A DNA stretch of 64,000 nucleotides from contig NZ_CP023667.1 of assembly GCF_002443155.1 (NCBI RefSeq), positions 2,666,001 through 2,730,000 of the forward strand, in the 5' to 3' direction. This DNA comes from Alcaligenes faecalis (GTDB lineage: Bacteria > Pseudomonadota > Gammaproteobacteria > Burkholderiales > Burkholderiaceae_B). Below, one piece after another: positions 27,147 through 34,472 of the stretch. A program made the translations under genes and the position numbers. Within the stretch, counting starts at the first letter, position 1, and each line of letters begins with the position of its first letter. The notes under the pieces were generated by a model, which saw only the letters and a list, made by a program, of their open reading frames with translations, did not search any database and had not been told where the DNA came from.

Positions 27147-27531
27147 TTCCCTGGAATCAGGGGTACAGGATGACAAAAGTGGCAGCGGCCTCCAAAGTTC
27201 CTGGCCTGATGTCTGCCTCGATTTTATTAGGAAGACGTACGTACTGGGCGGTGAAGCCGGTAAACGATGTTTCAAATCGTAAGATTCCGGGCGCCGTGCA
27301 GGTCTAGGAATAATCCGAAAAACCTGCTGGCAAACCATCCATGCAGGGTAAACATGGAGGCTCGGTCCGCGGCCAAAGGCCCGCCAAGCCTGTGTGCACT
27401 GCCGTCATCCCAAGCGCTGGAAAACCCTAGTATTTTTCAGAAGGCATATTTTGTAGATTAATTAGGCAGACAACTTTGTCTGCCAAAACAGATGCATGCG
27501 CTGCCAAAGTTGCCAGCGACATGCAGGCAAT
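27147..27531 (+). promoter_or_regulatory. Structured noncoding leader upstream of the amidase pair
   Basis: About 385 bases without a gene. Several predicted stems are visible: AGGCT...AGCCT around a GGCC/GGCC core (27359-27391), a perfect GGCAGACA/TGTCTGCC hairpin (27464-27483), and a larger stem-loop with GCATGCGCTG/CAGCG-ACATGC arms (27493-27524). An 8-base segment at 27471-27478 (CAACTTTG) is exactly complementary to 27505-27512 in the second hairpin, so the two could exchange pairing. A strong terminator follows at 27532. This suits a cis-regulatory leader (riboswitch or attenuator) or a small RNA. I do not recognise a known class. Confidence 0.4.
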
Positions 27532-27570
27532 AAAGCCTCACTCCCTGTCACCAGGGGTGGGGCTTTTTTT
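27532..27570 (+). terminator. Terminator in the amidase leader
   Basis: Long stem AAAGCCTCACTCCCTG with CAGGGGTGGGGCTTT (loop TCAC) followed by a run of seven T. It ends 52 bases before the start of the 60-residue protein gene, a position typical of a leader terminator controlled by upstream RNA structure. Confidence 0.75.
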
Positions 27571-27622
27571 GTGCGCGCGATTTATGCATGCCTGTTTTAT
27601 GACCACCACAAGGAGAAGACAA

Positions 27623-27805
27623 ATGACGGTAAGTGTGAAAGACGCCTTGGCGGCGAAAGGGATACATCCCAGCCCCGAGCACCTGGAGAACCTGGAAGTC
27701 AAATGGCGCGAAATCCAGGCCATGAAAGGCAATCTGGAAGGCATCGCCATTGACGATGCCGACGTAGCAATCAAACACCTGGCCGGAGGCGACCACCATG
27801 AATAA
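27623..27805 (+). CDS. Small GatC/AtzG-like partner of the amidase
   Basis: A 60-residue, charged, helical protein with an excellent AAGGAG ribosome site. Its last 8 bases overlap the start of an amidase gene (ATGAATAA). Small proteins in this position usually act as GatC-like or AtzG-like chaperone subunits that wrap around an amidase-signature enzyme. The body, with 'LEVKWREIQAMKGNLEGIAIDDADVA', has the helix then L-x-x-I-x-I-D-x-x-D-V pattern of such subunits. The functional link is inferred from position, coupling and this weak pattern. It may form a heteromer with the amidase. Confidence 0.6.
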   Translation: MTVSVKDALAAKGIHPSPEHLENLEVKWREIQAMKGNLEGIAIDDADVAIKHLAGGDHHE

Positions 27806-29210
27806 AGACCTGCTTGAACTGAGCGTCATCGATCTGGCCGACAAGCTGCGCAGCAAAGCCGTCTCCCCCGTTGAAGTGACCGACAACCTGCTGAGCTACA
27901 TCGAGCAATCCAACAAGCAAACCAACGCCTACATTTCTGTTACCGCTGAGCAGGCCCGCAAAAGCGCCAAACAAGCGGAACAGGACATCATGGCCGGAAA
28001 GTACAAAGGCGTTTTCCACGGTGTTCCGCTGGCCCTGAAAGACAATATTTACTTTGCGAACGAGGTCACCACCATGGCCTCCAAAATCCACAAGGACTTT
28101 GTCTCCAAAGATGACGCCACCGTGGCTACCAAGCTGCGCGATGCCGGGGTGATCTTCACCGGCAAGCTGAACATGCACGAATACGCCTGGGGTATCGACA
28201 ACAACAACCCACACTTTGGCGCCGTCCATAATCCCTGGAATGCCGACCGCGTCCCCGGTGGCTCCAGCGGTGGATCGGGTGCAGCGGTGGCCTCCCACAG
28301 CTCCTACAACACCCTGGGCACCGACACGGCCGGTTCCATCCGTATCCCATCGGCCGCATGCGGCATCGTCGGCCTGAAACCCACCCATGGCCGCGTCAGC
28401 AAATTCGGCGTCTACCCCCTGGCCTGGACCCTGGACCACGTAGGCCCCATGTCCAAGACCGTCGCTGACGCCGCCGCCATGCTGGAAGTGATCGCCGGCT
28501 TTGATGGCCGCGACCCCACATGCGCCAACGTTCCCGTCGGTTCCTACCTGAGCGCACTGAATGACAACGTTAAAGGACTGCGCATCGGCATCATCGAAGA
28601 CTACTTCTTCAAGAACGTGGACGCCGGAATCGAAAAAGTAATCCGCGACCGCCTGGCCGACCTGGAAAAACAGGGCGCCAAAATCATCCCGCTGAAAGTC
28701 CCCGCCCTGCGCTACTCCGAATGGGCCGAGCTGGCCGTCAGCTTGACCGAAGCTGCCACCATCCACCACCAGGACCTGATCAAACGCCCCGACGACTTCG
28801 GCGGCGACATCCGCTTCCTGTTTGAGCTGGGAGAACTGTTCAGCGGCATCGACTACCTGCAAGCCCAGCAAGTACGCCGTGCACTGAAACAGCAATTTAC
28901 CGCCACCTTCAACGACGTAGACGTCATCATCGCCCCCACCCTGCCTTGCCAGGTACCCAATATCGGCACCGATACCGTCAACATCAACGGCAAAACCCTG
29001 GACTTCATCGACGAAGGCATCCGCTTTACCGGCCCCAGCAACCTGACCGGCCTGCCCGCCGTCACCGTGCCAGCCGGCATCTCCGAAGGCATGCCCGTAG
29101 GCCTGCAAATCATCGGCCCCGCATTTGAAGAAGCTCGCATTCTGAACGTAGCCTACGCCGTGGAAAACATGAAACCACTGGCAGGACACCACCCCGTCCT
29201 GAAACCGTAA
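27798..29210 (+). CDS. Amidase-signature hydrolase
   Basis: A 470-residue enzyme of the amidase-signature family. The catalytic Lys81 is in GVPLALKDNIY, the Gly/Ser-rich GGSSGGSG block at 154-161 carries the cis-Ser, and the nucleophile Ser180 is in GTDTAGSIRIPSAACG. The C-terminal substrate region has VIIAPTLPCQVP and FTGPSNLTGLPAVTVPAG. It hydrolyses an amide in the cytoplasm. Together with a small GatC/AtzG-like partner it resembles AtzE-type hydrolases of ureido compounds, but GatA-like or general amidase roles are possible. The substrate is unknown. It has no signal peptide, and a strong terminator follows. Confidence 0.85.
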   Translation: MNKDLLELSVIDLADKLRSKAVSPVEVTDNLLSYIEQSNKQTNAYISVTAEQARKSAKQAEQDIMAGKYKGVFHGVPLALKDNIYFANEVTTMASKIHKDFVSKDDATVATKLRDAGVIFTGKLNMHEYAWGIDNNNPHFGAVHNPWNADRVPGGSSGGSGAAVASHSSYNTLGTDTAGSIRIPSAACGIVGLKPTHGRVSKFGVYPLAWTLDHVGPMSKTVADAAAMLEVIAGFDGRDPTCANVPVGSYLSALNDNVKGLRIGIIEDYFFKNVDAGIEKVIRDRLADLEKQGAKIIPLKVPALRYSEWAELAVSLTEAATIHHQDLIKRPDDFGGDIRFLFELGELFSGIDYLQAQQVRRALKQQFTATFNDVDVIIAPTLPCQVPNIGTDTVNINGKTLDFIDEGIRFTGPSNLTGLPAVTVPAGISEGMPVGLQIIGPAFEEARILNVAYAVENMKPLAGHHPVLKP

Positions 29211-29233
29211 GCTAAACCAAGCCCCACAGGAAC

Positions 29234-29272
29234 AAGCCCCTGTCTGCTGTTAGCGGACAGGGGCTTTCTTTA
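29234..29272 (+). terminator. Rho-independent terminator of the amidase operon
   Basis: Stem AAGCCCCTGTC/GACAGGGGCTT (29234-29244 with 29256-29266) followed by TCTTT, 23 bases after the amidase stop. Confidence 0.85.
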
Positions 29273-29518
29273 GAAAAGCGGAGAAAAGAAGCAATCTCTA
29301 CAGCTCGGACCCCGCTACCGAAAACAACAAAAATACAGCTCTGATCTATCGTCATCTTTCAGCATCCCACGCTGAACGCCAAACACGTCAGGCGACTCCT
29401 TGCCTGCTCAGTCACTTAAGTGGACTCAGACAGTTTGACCCCACACGAACTGGCCCGATACCCCACATCCGACCAAACCAAGCAAAGACAAAGACCAACA
29501 CAAGCAATCCCCAACCAG

Positions 29519-29552
29519 GCCAAAGCCAAAGCCAAAGCCAAAGCCAAAGCCA
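29519..29552. repeat. Tandem hexamer repeat (GCCAAA)5 plus partial copy
   Basis: Five exact copies of GCCAAA and a final GCCA in a noncoding, A/C-rich stretch. It is probably prone to slippage; no function is evident. Confidence 0.85.
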
Positions 29553-29594
29553 TCAAAATCGTAAACACAGAGGGACTCTATGTTCTTTCAATAA

Positions 29595-29825
29595 GCCATT
29601 CGGGTTCGCCCCAGGGCTGAGCGGCGAGTCAGAGTTCTTGCCGCGGGCGATTGCGGGATACGGGGTGCAAGCGCCCTTCTGTTCGCGCCCGACGCTTGTG
29701 ATGTGTCCGGGGGACACATCACCGGGCAAGTGAAGGGCGCGCCCGTATCCTGCAATTGCCAAGGGGACCGACGCGCAGCGTCGGCAAGGACTCAGCCGCT
29801 CAGCCCTGGGGCGAACCTGAATGGC
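29595..29825. repeat. 231-bp compound palindrome (MITE/REP-like or structured RNA)
   Basis: Nested inverted arms extend from the ends to the centre. Outer arms 29595-29630 with 29789-29825 match except for one bulge and one G-U pair. Then 29646-29664 pairs with 29742-29760 (19 pairs, two of them G-U if read as RNA), 29671-29679 with 29732-29740 (9/9), and 29698-29708 with 29712-29722 (GTGATGTGTCC, 11/11, 3-base loop). A side hairpin CCGACGC-GCA-GCGTCGG is at 29768-29784. The element fills the gap between convergent genes and contains no plausible protein. Confidence 0.8.
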
Positions 29826-29929
29826 GTCTTTCAGAACGAGCCCCCTGCTACCCGCCCGAGGCGTATCAGACAAGAAAGCAATCTAAACCGAGCAAAGCAA
29901 AACGAAGCCAAGTCAATCAGCGCAACCTT

Positions 29930-31267
29930 TTACACCCACCCCAAACAAGGCATCACCTCCTGAGTCAAATGCGCCACATTCAAGCGCATCCTGTCCTTGA
30001 AATCCTTGTCTACCGCAAACGACGATCCCGGCATCAGCAAGATCCCCTGCTGCTCCAGCCTCTCTATATAAGCCGTCAAATCCGGCATATCCGGATGCCC
30101 GACCCACAAGAACATCCCGCCCTGCGCCGGCACATCAAATACCCAACCGTATTCCATCAGCGCTTTCTGCGCAATTTGCTGATGCGTCATCAATTGCCGC
30201 TGAATCGCCTGCGTATGTTTCGCATACGTGCCATCCGCCAGAATCGTATTGACGAAACGCTCGCAAAATCCCGGCACAGCCACACTGGTCAAGAGCTTTA
30301 GCCGAATCAAGGGCTCCAGCAACTGCAACCCGCAGGCGATATAGCCAATCCGCAAGGAGGCCGACAAGGACTTGGAAAAACTGCCTATATAAACCACATG
30401 CTCCAAATCCCCCAGCCCCGCAAACGTCTGCCGCACGCCAGGGAAAAAGTCCCCGTACACATCATCCTCAACAATCAGGAAATCGTGCTCCACCGCCAGC
30501 TTGACCACGGCAAAGGCCACCTTGGGACTCAAACCCGCCCCGGTCGGATTATGAAAGGTGCTATTGCAGAAAAAAGCCCGCACCTTGTGCCTGCCCAAGA
30601 TCTGCGCCAAAGCCCCTACATCCGGCCCATCCGCCAGACGCGGCACCCCGATCGGCACGCCACCACACAAGCGAATCAACTTGATCAAATTGCCATTACA
30701 GGGTTCATCCACCAAAACATGGTCGCCCGGAACAATCACAGTCCGCGCAATCAGATCCAGCGCTTGAGTCGCCCCCAGAGTCGTCACAATCTGCTGAGGA
30801 GAGACCTCGATCAAGGTCGATTGCCGCAGCAACATGGACAGTTGCTTGCGCAAAGGCAGATAGCCCTGAATATCGCCATACTCCACCAGACCACTGCGCC
30901 CCGAACGCGCCGTCTTGCGTATGGCCTTGGCCAAGGCATCCGTGTCCCGCCAAGGAACAGGCAACCAACCGCAGCCCAACTTGCACTGCTCGGGCTTGGC
31001 CTGCAAGATTTTGAGCAAGGGGTCCGTCGTCACCTCGGACGGGGACAAGGGCAAATGCTCCCCCAAACCCGACCAGCGCGCCACAAAATAACCGCGACCT
31101 TGCAAAGCCTCCAGCATCCCCTCGCCAACCAGACGGGTGTAAGCACTAACCACGGTGTGATGGCTCAAGTTCTCTGTCGCCATCATCTTGCGAATGGAAG
31201 GCAGTTGCTGCCCCACCGCCCATTCAGCCTGAAGAATGGCTTTCTTCAGACGTTCGTAAAAATCCAT
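29930..31267 (-). CDS. MocR/PdxR-type regulator (GntR helix-turn-helix fused to aminotransferase fold)
   Basis: A 445-residue MocR-like regulator. The GntR winged helix covers residues 1-65 (LPSIRKMMATENLSHHTVVSAYTRLVGEGMLEALQGRGYFV). The fold-type-I aminotransferase domain follows, with the PLP-binding Lys299 in YIGSFSKSLSASLRIGYI and the Asp of EDDVYGDF near 268. It is not a transaminase in the usual sense; the domain senses PLP-linked ligands. It is divergent from an MFS transporter across a ~200-base region holding a perfect dyad, so it probably controls that transporter. It is a different branch from DnfR in this window and lacks the long N-terminal lead. Confidence 0.88.
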   Translation of the reverse strand: MDFYERLKKAILQAEWAVGQQLPSIRKMMATENLSHHTVVSAYTRLVGEGMLEALQGRGYFVARWSGLGEHLPLSPSEVTTDPLLKILQAKPEQCKLGCGWLPVPWRDTDALAKAIRKTARSGRSGLVEYGDIQGYLPLRKQLSMLLRQSTLIEVSPQQIVTTLGATQALDLIARTVIVPGDHVLVDEPCNGNLIKLIRLCGGVPIGVPRLADGPDVGALAQILGRHKVRAFFCNSTFHNPTGAGLSPKVAFAVVKLAVEHDFLIVEDDVYGDFFPGVRQTFAGLGDLEHVVYIGSFSKSLSASLRIGYIACGLQLLEPLIRLKLLTSVAVPGFCERFVNTILADGTYAKHTQAIQRQLMTHQQIAQKALMEYGWVFDVPAQGGMFLWVGHPDMPDLTAYIERLEQQGILLMPGSSFAVDKDFKDRMRLNVAHLTQEVMPCLGWV

Positions 31268-31284
31268 GCTGCCCGCCTCCAGTC

Positions 31285-31310
31285 ACTGTTAGAAAAAATT
31301 AACTAACAGT
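31285..31310. promoter_or_regulatory. Candidate MocR operator
   Basis: Perfect dyad ACTGTTAG-N10-CTAACAGT, 18 bases upstream of the MocR gene start and within the divergent promoter region. A further GACTGTT half-site lies downstream near 31329. Inferred from symmetry and place. Confidence 0.5.
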
Positions 31311-31469
31311 TTTCAGGATAGTACACCGACTGTTCGAGACAAGGGCGTCGTGACACTCCAAAATCGTCCCGACTGCTTTTCATTTGCTGTGTTTGCATTG
31401 CCCTGCTCTCAACAACAAGGCTTGTATTCGCGCAACCTTCCACCCCAAGCTTCATCACCGTGTAGCACC

Positions 31470-32666
31470 ATGACAGCCACCCGCCTGCCGTTTCGAACCT
31501 ACCTTTATTTCCTGGCCCAATCCATCAACCTGACCACCGCCGTCATGTCCGTCACCATGGCGGCCCTGGTCGGTGGCAGTCTGGCTCCCGAACCGTGGCT
31601 ATCCACCGTGCCCTACGGTTTTCAGTTCCTGTTTGTGATGCTGTTCACACTGCCGGCCTCCAGGCTGATGGCCGCCATAGGCCGGAAAAAATCCTTTTTG
31701 CTGGCCAGCCTGCCCTTGGCCGCCTCGGGTGTGGTCGGTTACTGGGCAATCGAACTGAAACAGTTTTCCTGGCTGGTGGCATCGCATGCCTTGCTGGGCA
31801 TTTACATTGCCTTTGCCAACTTCAACCGCTTTGCCGCTACCGACGGACTTGGCAGCACGCTCAAACCGCGTGCTATCTCCCTGGTGGTAGCCGGAGGGGT
31901 AATTGCCGCCGTAACAGGCCCCTTGCTGATACGGAGTTTGAAAACCAGCAGTTTCGGGCCCGAGTTCGCCGCCTGCTACGCCGCCTTCGCTTTGCTGGCT
32001 GTGATCTCCTTCATCCTGAATCTGTGCATCAAGGAAGTGCGGCCAGCTCGGCCTGCGGCGCGCCAGAAAACCAATCGTGGCCAGACCTTGGGCCTGGTGC
32101 TGCATAACAAGACGCTGGCTATTGCCATCTGCATCGCCGCGATTGGCTACGGCATCATGAACTTGCTGATGATTCAGGCGTCCATGCACATGTCCCATCT
32201 TCATGTGCATTTTTCAGACATCAGCACCGCGATTCAATGGCATGTGCTGGCCATGTTCGCCCCTTCTTTCTTTACCGGCATTCTGATCCAGAAATTTGGC
32301 CTGAAAACCATTGCCATCACCGGCATCCTGCTTTTGCTCGTGAGCAGCCTGGTCAATATTGTTGGTCACAGCTACACGATGCTCACCCTTTCGCTATTGA
32401 TTCTGGGCTTAGGCTGGAACTTCACTTATGTGGGTGGCAGCGCCTTGCTGACGGAATCCCTCGAAGGCAAACCGCAATTTTTGGAGGTACAGGGCTTGAA
32501 TGATCTGGGTGTATCCATCTGCGCCACACTGGGGGCGTTCGCACCGGCCTTTCTGTTCAGCTTTGCAGGCTGGAGTGGTACCAATATTCTGTCCGCTATT
32601 ATCTGCCTGGCACTGTTGATCATGGCCGTGCTGTATATCCAGCCCCAGAAAGTTAATGAAGCCTAG
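31470..32666 (+). CDS. MFS transporter
   Basis: A 398-residue, ~12-segment major facilitator. The loop 2-3 motif is degenerate (ASRLMAAIGRKKS). Long hydrophobic helices alternate through the protein, with a basic mid loop near residue 195 (KEVRPARPAARQKTNRG). The ATG at 31470 is preferred; a GTG at 31350 would add 40 residues without conserved character. It is divergent from the MocR regulator, so its substrate may be an amine or amino compound, either imported or exported. The specific substrate cannot be told. Confidence 0.8.
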   Translation: MTATRLPFRTYLYFLAQSINLTTAVMSVTMAALVGGSLAPEPWLSTVPYGFQFLFVMLFTLPASRLMAAIGRKKSFLLASLPLAASGVVGYWAIELKQFSWLVASHALLGIYIAFANFNRFAATDGLGSTLKPRAISLVVAGGVIAAVTGPLLIRSLKTSSFGPEFAACYAAFALLAVISFILNLCIKEVRPARPAARQKTNRGQTLGLVLHNKTLAIAICIAAIGYGIMNLLMIQASMHMSHLHVHFSDISTAIQWHVLAMFAPSFFTGILIQKFGLKTIAITGILLLLVSSLVNIVGHSYTMLTLSLLILGLGWNFTYVGGSALLTESLEGKPQFLEVQGLNDLGVSICATLGAFAPAFLFSFAGWSGTNILSAIICLALLIMAVLYIQPQKVNEA

Positions 32667-32817
32667 AGCTGGACTCGTACGATCAAAACCATTGGCGTGA
32701 AATAAGAAGATGCCGGTATTCGCATAAAAATCGAGCACAGGCATCAGAACTTCTTTAAGCACAAACCTGCGGGGGTGGCTTCAACCATCAAATCAACAAA
32801 GCCACCTCCACGATCGC

Positions 32818-33570
32818 TTACCTGGCGGTATAGCCCCCATCGGCTACCAGGCACGCACCTGTCATGAAGCTGGCCCCTTCCGAGAGCAGAAAGGCGATGG
32901 TATGAGCAATCTCGTCAGAATGCCCCAGGCGACCAATTGGATGCTGAGTCACCAGATCGGCACGTGCTGCCTCGTCATAATCAGACAGGATGGGCGTATC
33001 CACATAGCCGGGGTGAATCGTATTGATGCGTAGGCCCTTGGAGGAATACTCCAGCGCCGCCGCACGACTCAATCCCACCACCCCATGTTTGGCCGCGTTG
33101 TAACCGGGCAAGCGCGCATTGGAGACCAGCCCCATGATGGACGACATATTCACAACCGCCCCACCACCGGCCGCCAAAATTGCCGGAATCTGATAGCGCA
33201 AACCGTAAGCCACACCATTCAGATTGGTATCGATCAGACTGTGCCAATCGTCCAGATCCAGCTCGCCAACGGGCTTGGAACCACCCAGAATGCCTGCATT
33301 ATTCACCGCAAAATGCAGGGCACCGAAGTTCTCGATGGCGCAATCAACCAGTTCCTTCACCTGATCTGGCTTAGTCACGTCCGTTACTTTCGCAACGGCC
33401 TTGCCACCGGCTTTTTCAATATCCTTGACCACCTCGTCCAGCGCACTTCGATTTCGACCCGATACCACCACAGACAAGCCATTCGCAGCCAGCAAGCGGG
33501 CTGTTGCAGCACCAATACCCGAGGTAGCGCCGGTAACCAGCGCAGAGTGACCAGAGAATGAATACTTCAT
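32818..33570 (-). CDS. SDR-family oxidoreductase, copy 1 (predicted NADP-preferring)
   Basis: A 250-residue classical SDR. The cofactor motif is TGATSGIG at residues 13-20, NNAG at 90-93, Ser143/144, and the catalytic Tyr157-x3-Lys161 (YNAAK). After beta-2 it reads VVVSGRNR (Gly38-Arg39-Asn40-Arg41), a basic pattern that usually favours NADP(H). It is a tandem paralogue of the next gene, with most residues identical. It ends the long minus-strand pha-region series. A terminator lies just upstream of its ribosome site, so it may have its own promoter or be expressed at a lower level. The substrate is unknown, possibly a hydroxyacyl or keto compound given the PHA neighbours. Confidence 0.85.
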   Translation of the reverse strand: MKYSFSGHSALVTGATSGIGAATARLLAANGLSVVVSGRNRSALDEVVKDIEKAGGKAVAKVTDVTKPDQVKELVDCAIENFGALHFAVNNAGILGGSKPVGELDLDDWHSLIDTNLNGVAYGLRYQIPAILAAGGGAVVNMSSIMGLVSNARLPGYNAAKHGVVGLSRAAALEYSSKGLRINTIHPGYVDTPILSDYDEAARADLVTQHPIGRLGHSDEIAHTIAFLLSEGASFMTGACLVADGGYTAR

Positions 33571-33583
33571 CGTGGAACCCCTT

Positions 33584-33613
33584 AAAAAAATAGGCCCCGC
33601 TCAAAGTGGGGGC
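33584..33613 (-). terminator. Terminator between the two tandem SDR genes
   Basis: On the minus strand the stem GGCCCC...GGGGCC (about 33592-33613) is followed by TATTTTTTT (complement of 33584-33592). It lies after the copy-2 stop and directly before the ribosome site of copy 1. Confidence 0.7.
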
Positions 33614-33682
33614 CCGGATTTTCGCTGGCTAGTCTTGAATGAAAATACTGATTTTGTTCTTGCAGCGATGTAATCCCCCAAC

Positions 33683-34435
33683 TTAACGAGAGGTGTAACC
33701 CCCATCGGCCACCATGCAGGCGCCCGTCATGAAGCTGGCGCCCTCCGAGAGCAGGAAGGCAATAGCGTGGGCAATTTCATCGGCATGGCCCAAACGCCCA
33801 ATCGGGTGTTGGGCTACCAACGCTGCACGGGCAGCATCATCAAAGCCCGACAGAATCGGGGTATCCACATAACCGGGATGGATGGTGTTGATGCGTATGC
33901 CTTTAGCGGAATATTCCAGCGCAGCAGAACGGCTCAGGCCAATCACCCCGTGTTTGGCGGCGTTGTAGCCAGGCAAAGTGGGGTTGGCCACCAGGCCCAT
34001 GATGGACGACATATTGACGATAGCGCCCCCGCCTGCGGCCAGAATGGCGGGAATCTGATAACGAAGGCCATAAGCCACACCGTTCAGGTTGATGTCGATC
34101 AGACGACGCCAGCCGTCCAGATCCATCTCGCCTGCCGGGCCGGAATCCCCGCCCACACCCGCGTTATTGACGGCAAAGTGCAAGGCACCGAAATGCTCGA
34201 TGGCGCAATCGACAGCGGCTTTCAACTGATCGGGCTGAGTAACATCAGCCACGTTCGCCACGGCCTTGCCACCGGCCTGCTCAATTTCCTTGACCACGGC
34301 TTGAACTGCGTCGGCCTGTACGTCCGACACAACAACCGACAGGCCATTGGCCGCCAGCAGGCGAGCCGTTGCGGCACCGATACCCGAGGCAGCGCCCGTT
34401 ACCAAAACAGAGTGGCCGGAAAATGAATACTTCAT
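33683..34435 (-). CDS. SDR-family oxidoreductase, copy 2 (predicted NAD-preferring)
   Basis: A 250-residue SDR with TGAASGIG at 13-20 and YNAAK at 157-161, nearly collinear with the downstream copy and sharing its first nine residues and most of the C-terminal half. After beta-2 it reads VVVSDVQAD, with Asp38 where copy 1 has Gly38-Arg39; an acidic residue here usually selects NAD(H). It lies 37 bases downstream of the DUF3141 gene, probably in the same transcript. The substrate is unknown. Confidence 0.86.
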   Translation of the reverse strand: MKYSFSGHSVLVTGAASGIGAATARLLAANGLSVVVSDVQADAVQAVVKEIEQAGGKAVANVADVTQPDQLKAAVDCAIEHFGALHFAVNNAGVGGDSGPAGEMDLDGWRRLIDINLNGVAYGLRYQIPAILAAGGGAIVNMSSIMGLVANPTLPGYNAAKHGVIGLSRSAALEYSAKGIRINTIHPGYVDTPILSGFDDAARAALVAQHPIGRLGHADEIAHAIAFLLSEGASFMTGACMVADGGYTSR

Positions 34436-34472
34436 GCTGAAAACTCCTTCAAAAATTCACTGAAGCCAAGTC

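Noticed and set aside
27147-27531. The amidase leader as a guanidine-I, glycine or preQ1 riboswitch.
   Set aside because: None of the conserved core sequences of those classes could be found by eye; it is left as an unassigned leader.
27771-29192. A 473-codon open frame on the minus strand opposite the amidase gene.
   Set aside because: It is the antisense of a clear amidase-signature enzyme, Gly/Asp/Val-rich with no recognisable domain; it arises from GC-rich third positions.
29519-29552. GCCAAA repeats as a possible CRISPR or iteron array.
   Set aside because: The units are six bases with no spacers, and there are no cas or replication genes; it is a simple microsatellite.
29595-29825. 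The long palindrome as a retron msr-msd or an integron attC site.
   Set aside because: No reverse transcriptase, integrase or cassette is present, and the arms are far longer and more symmetric than attC.
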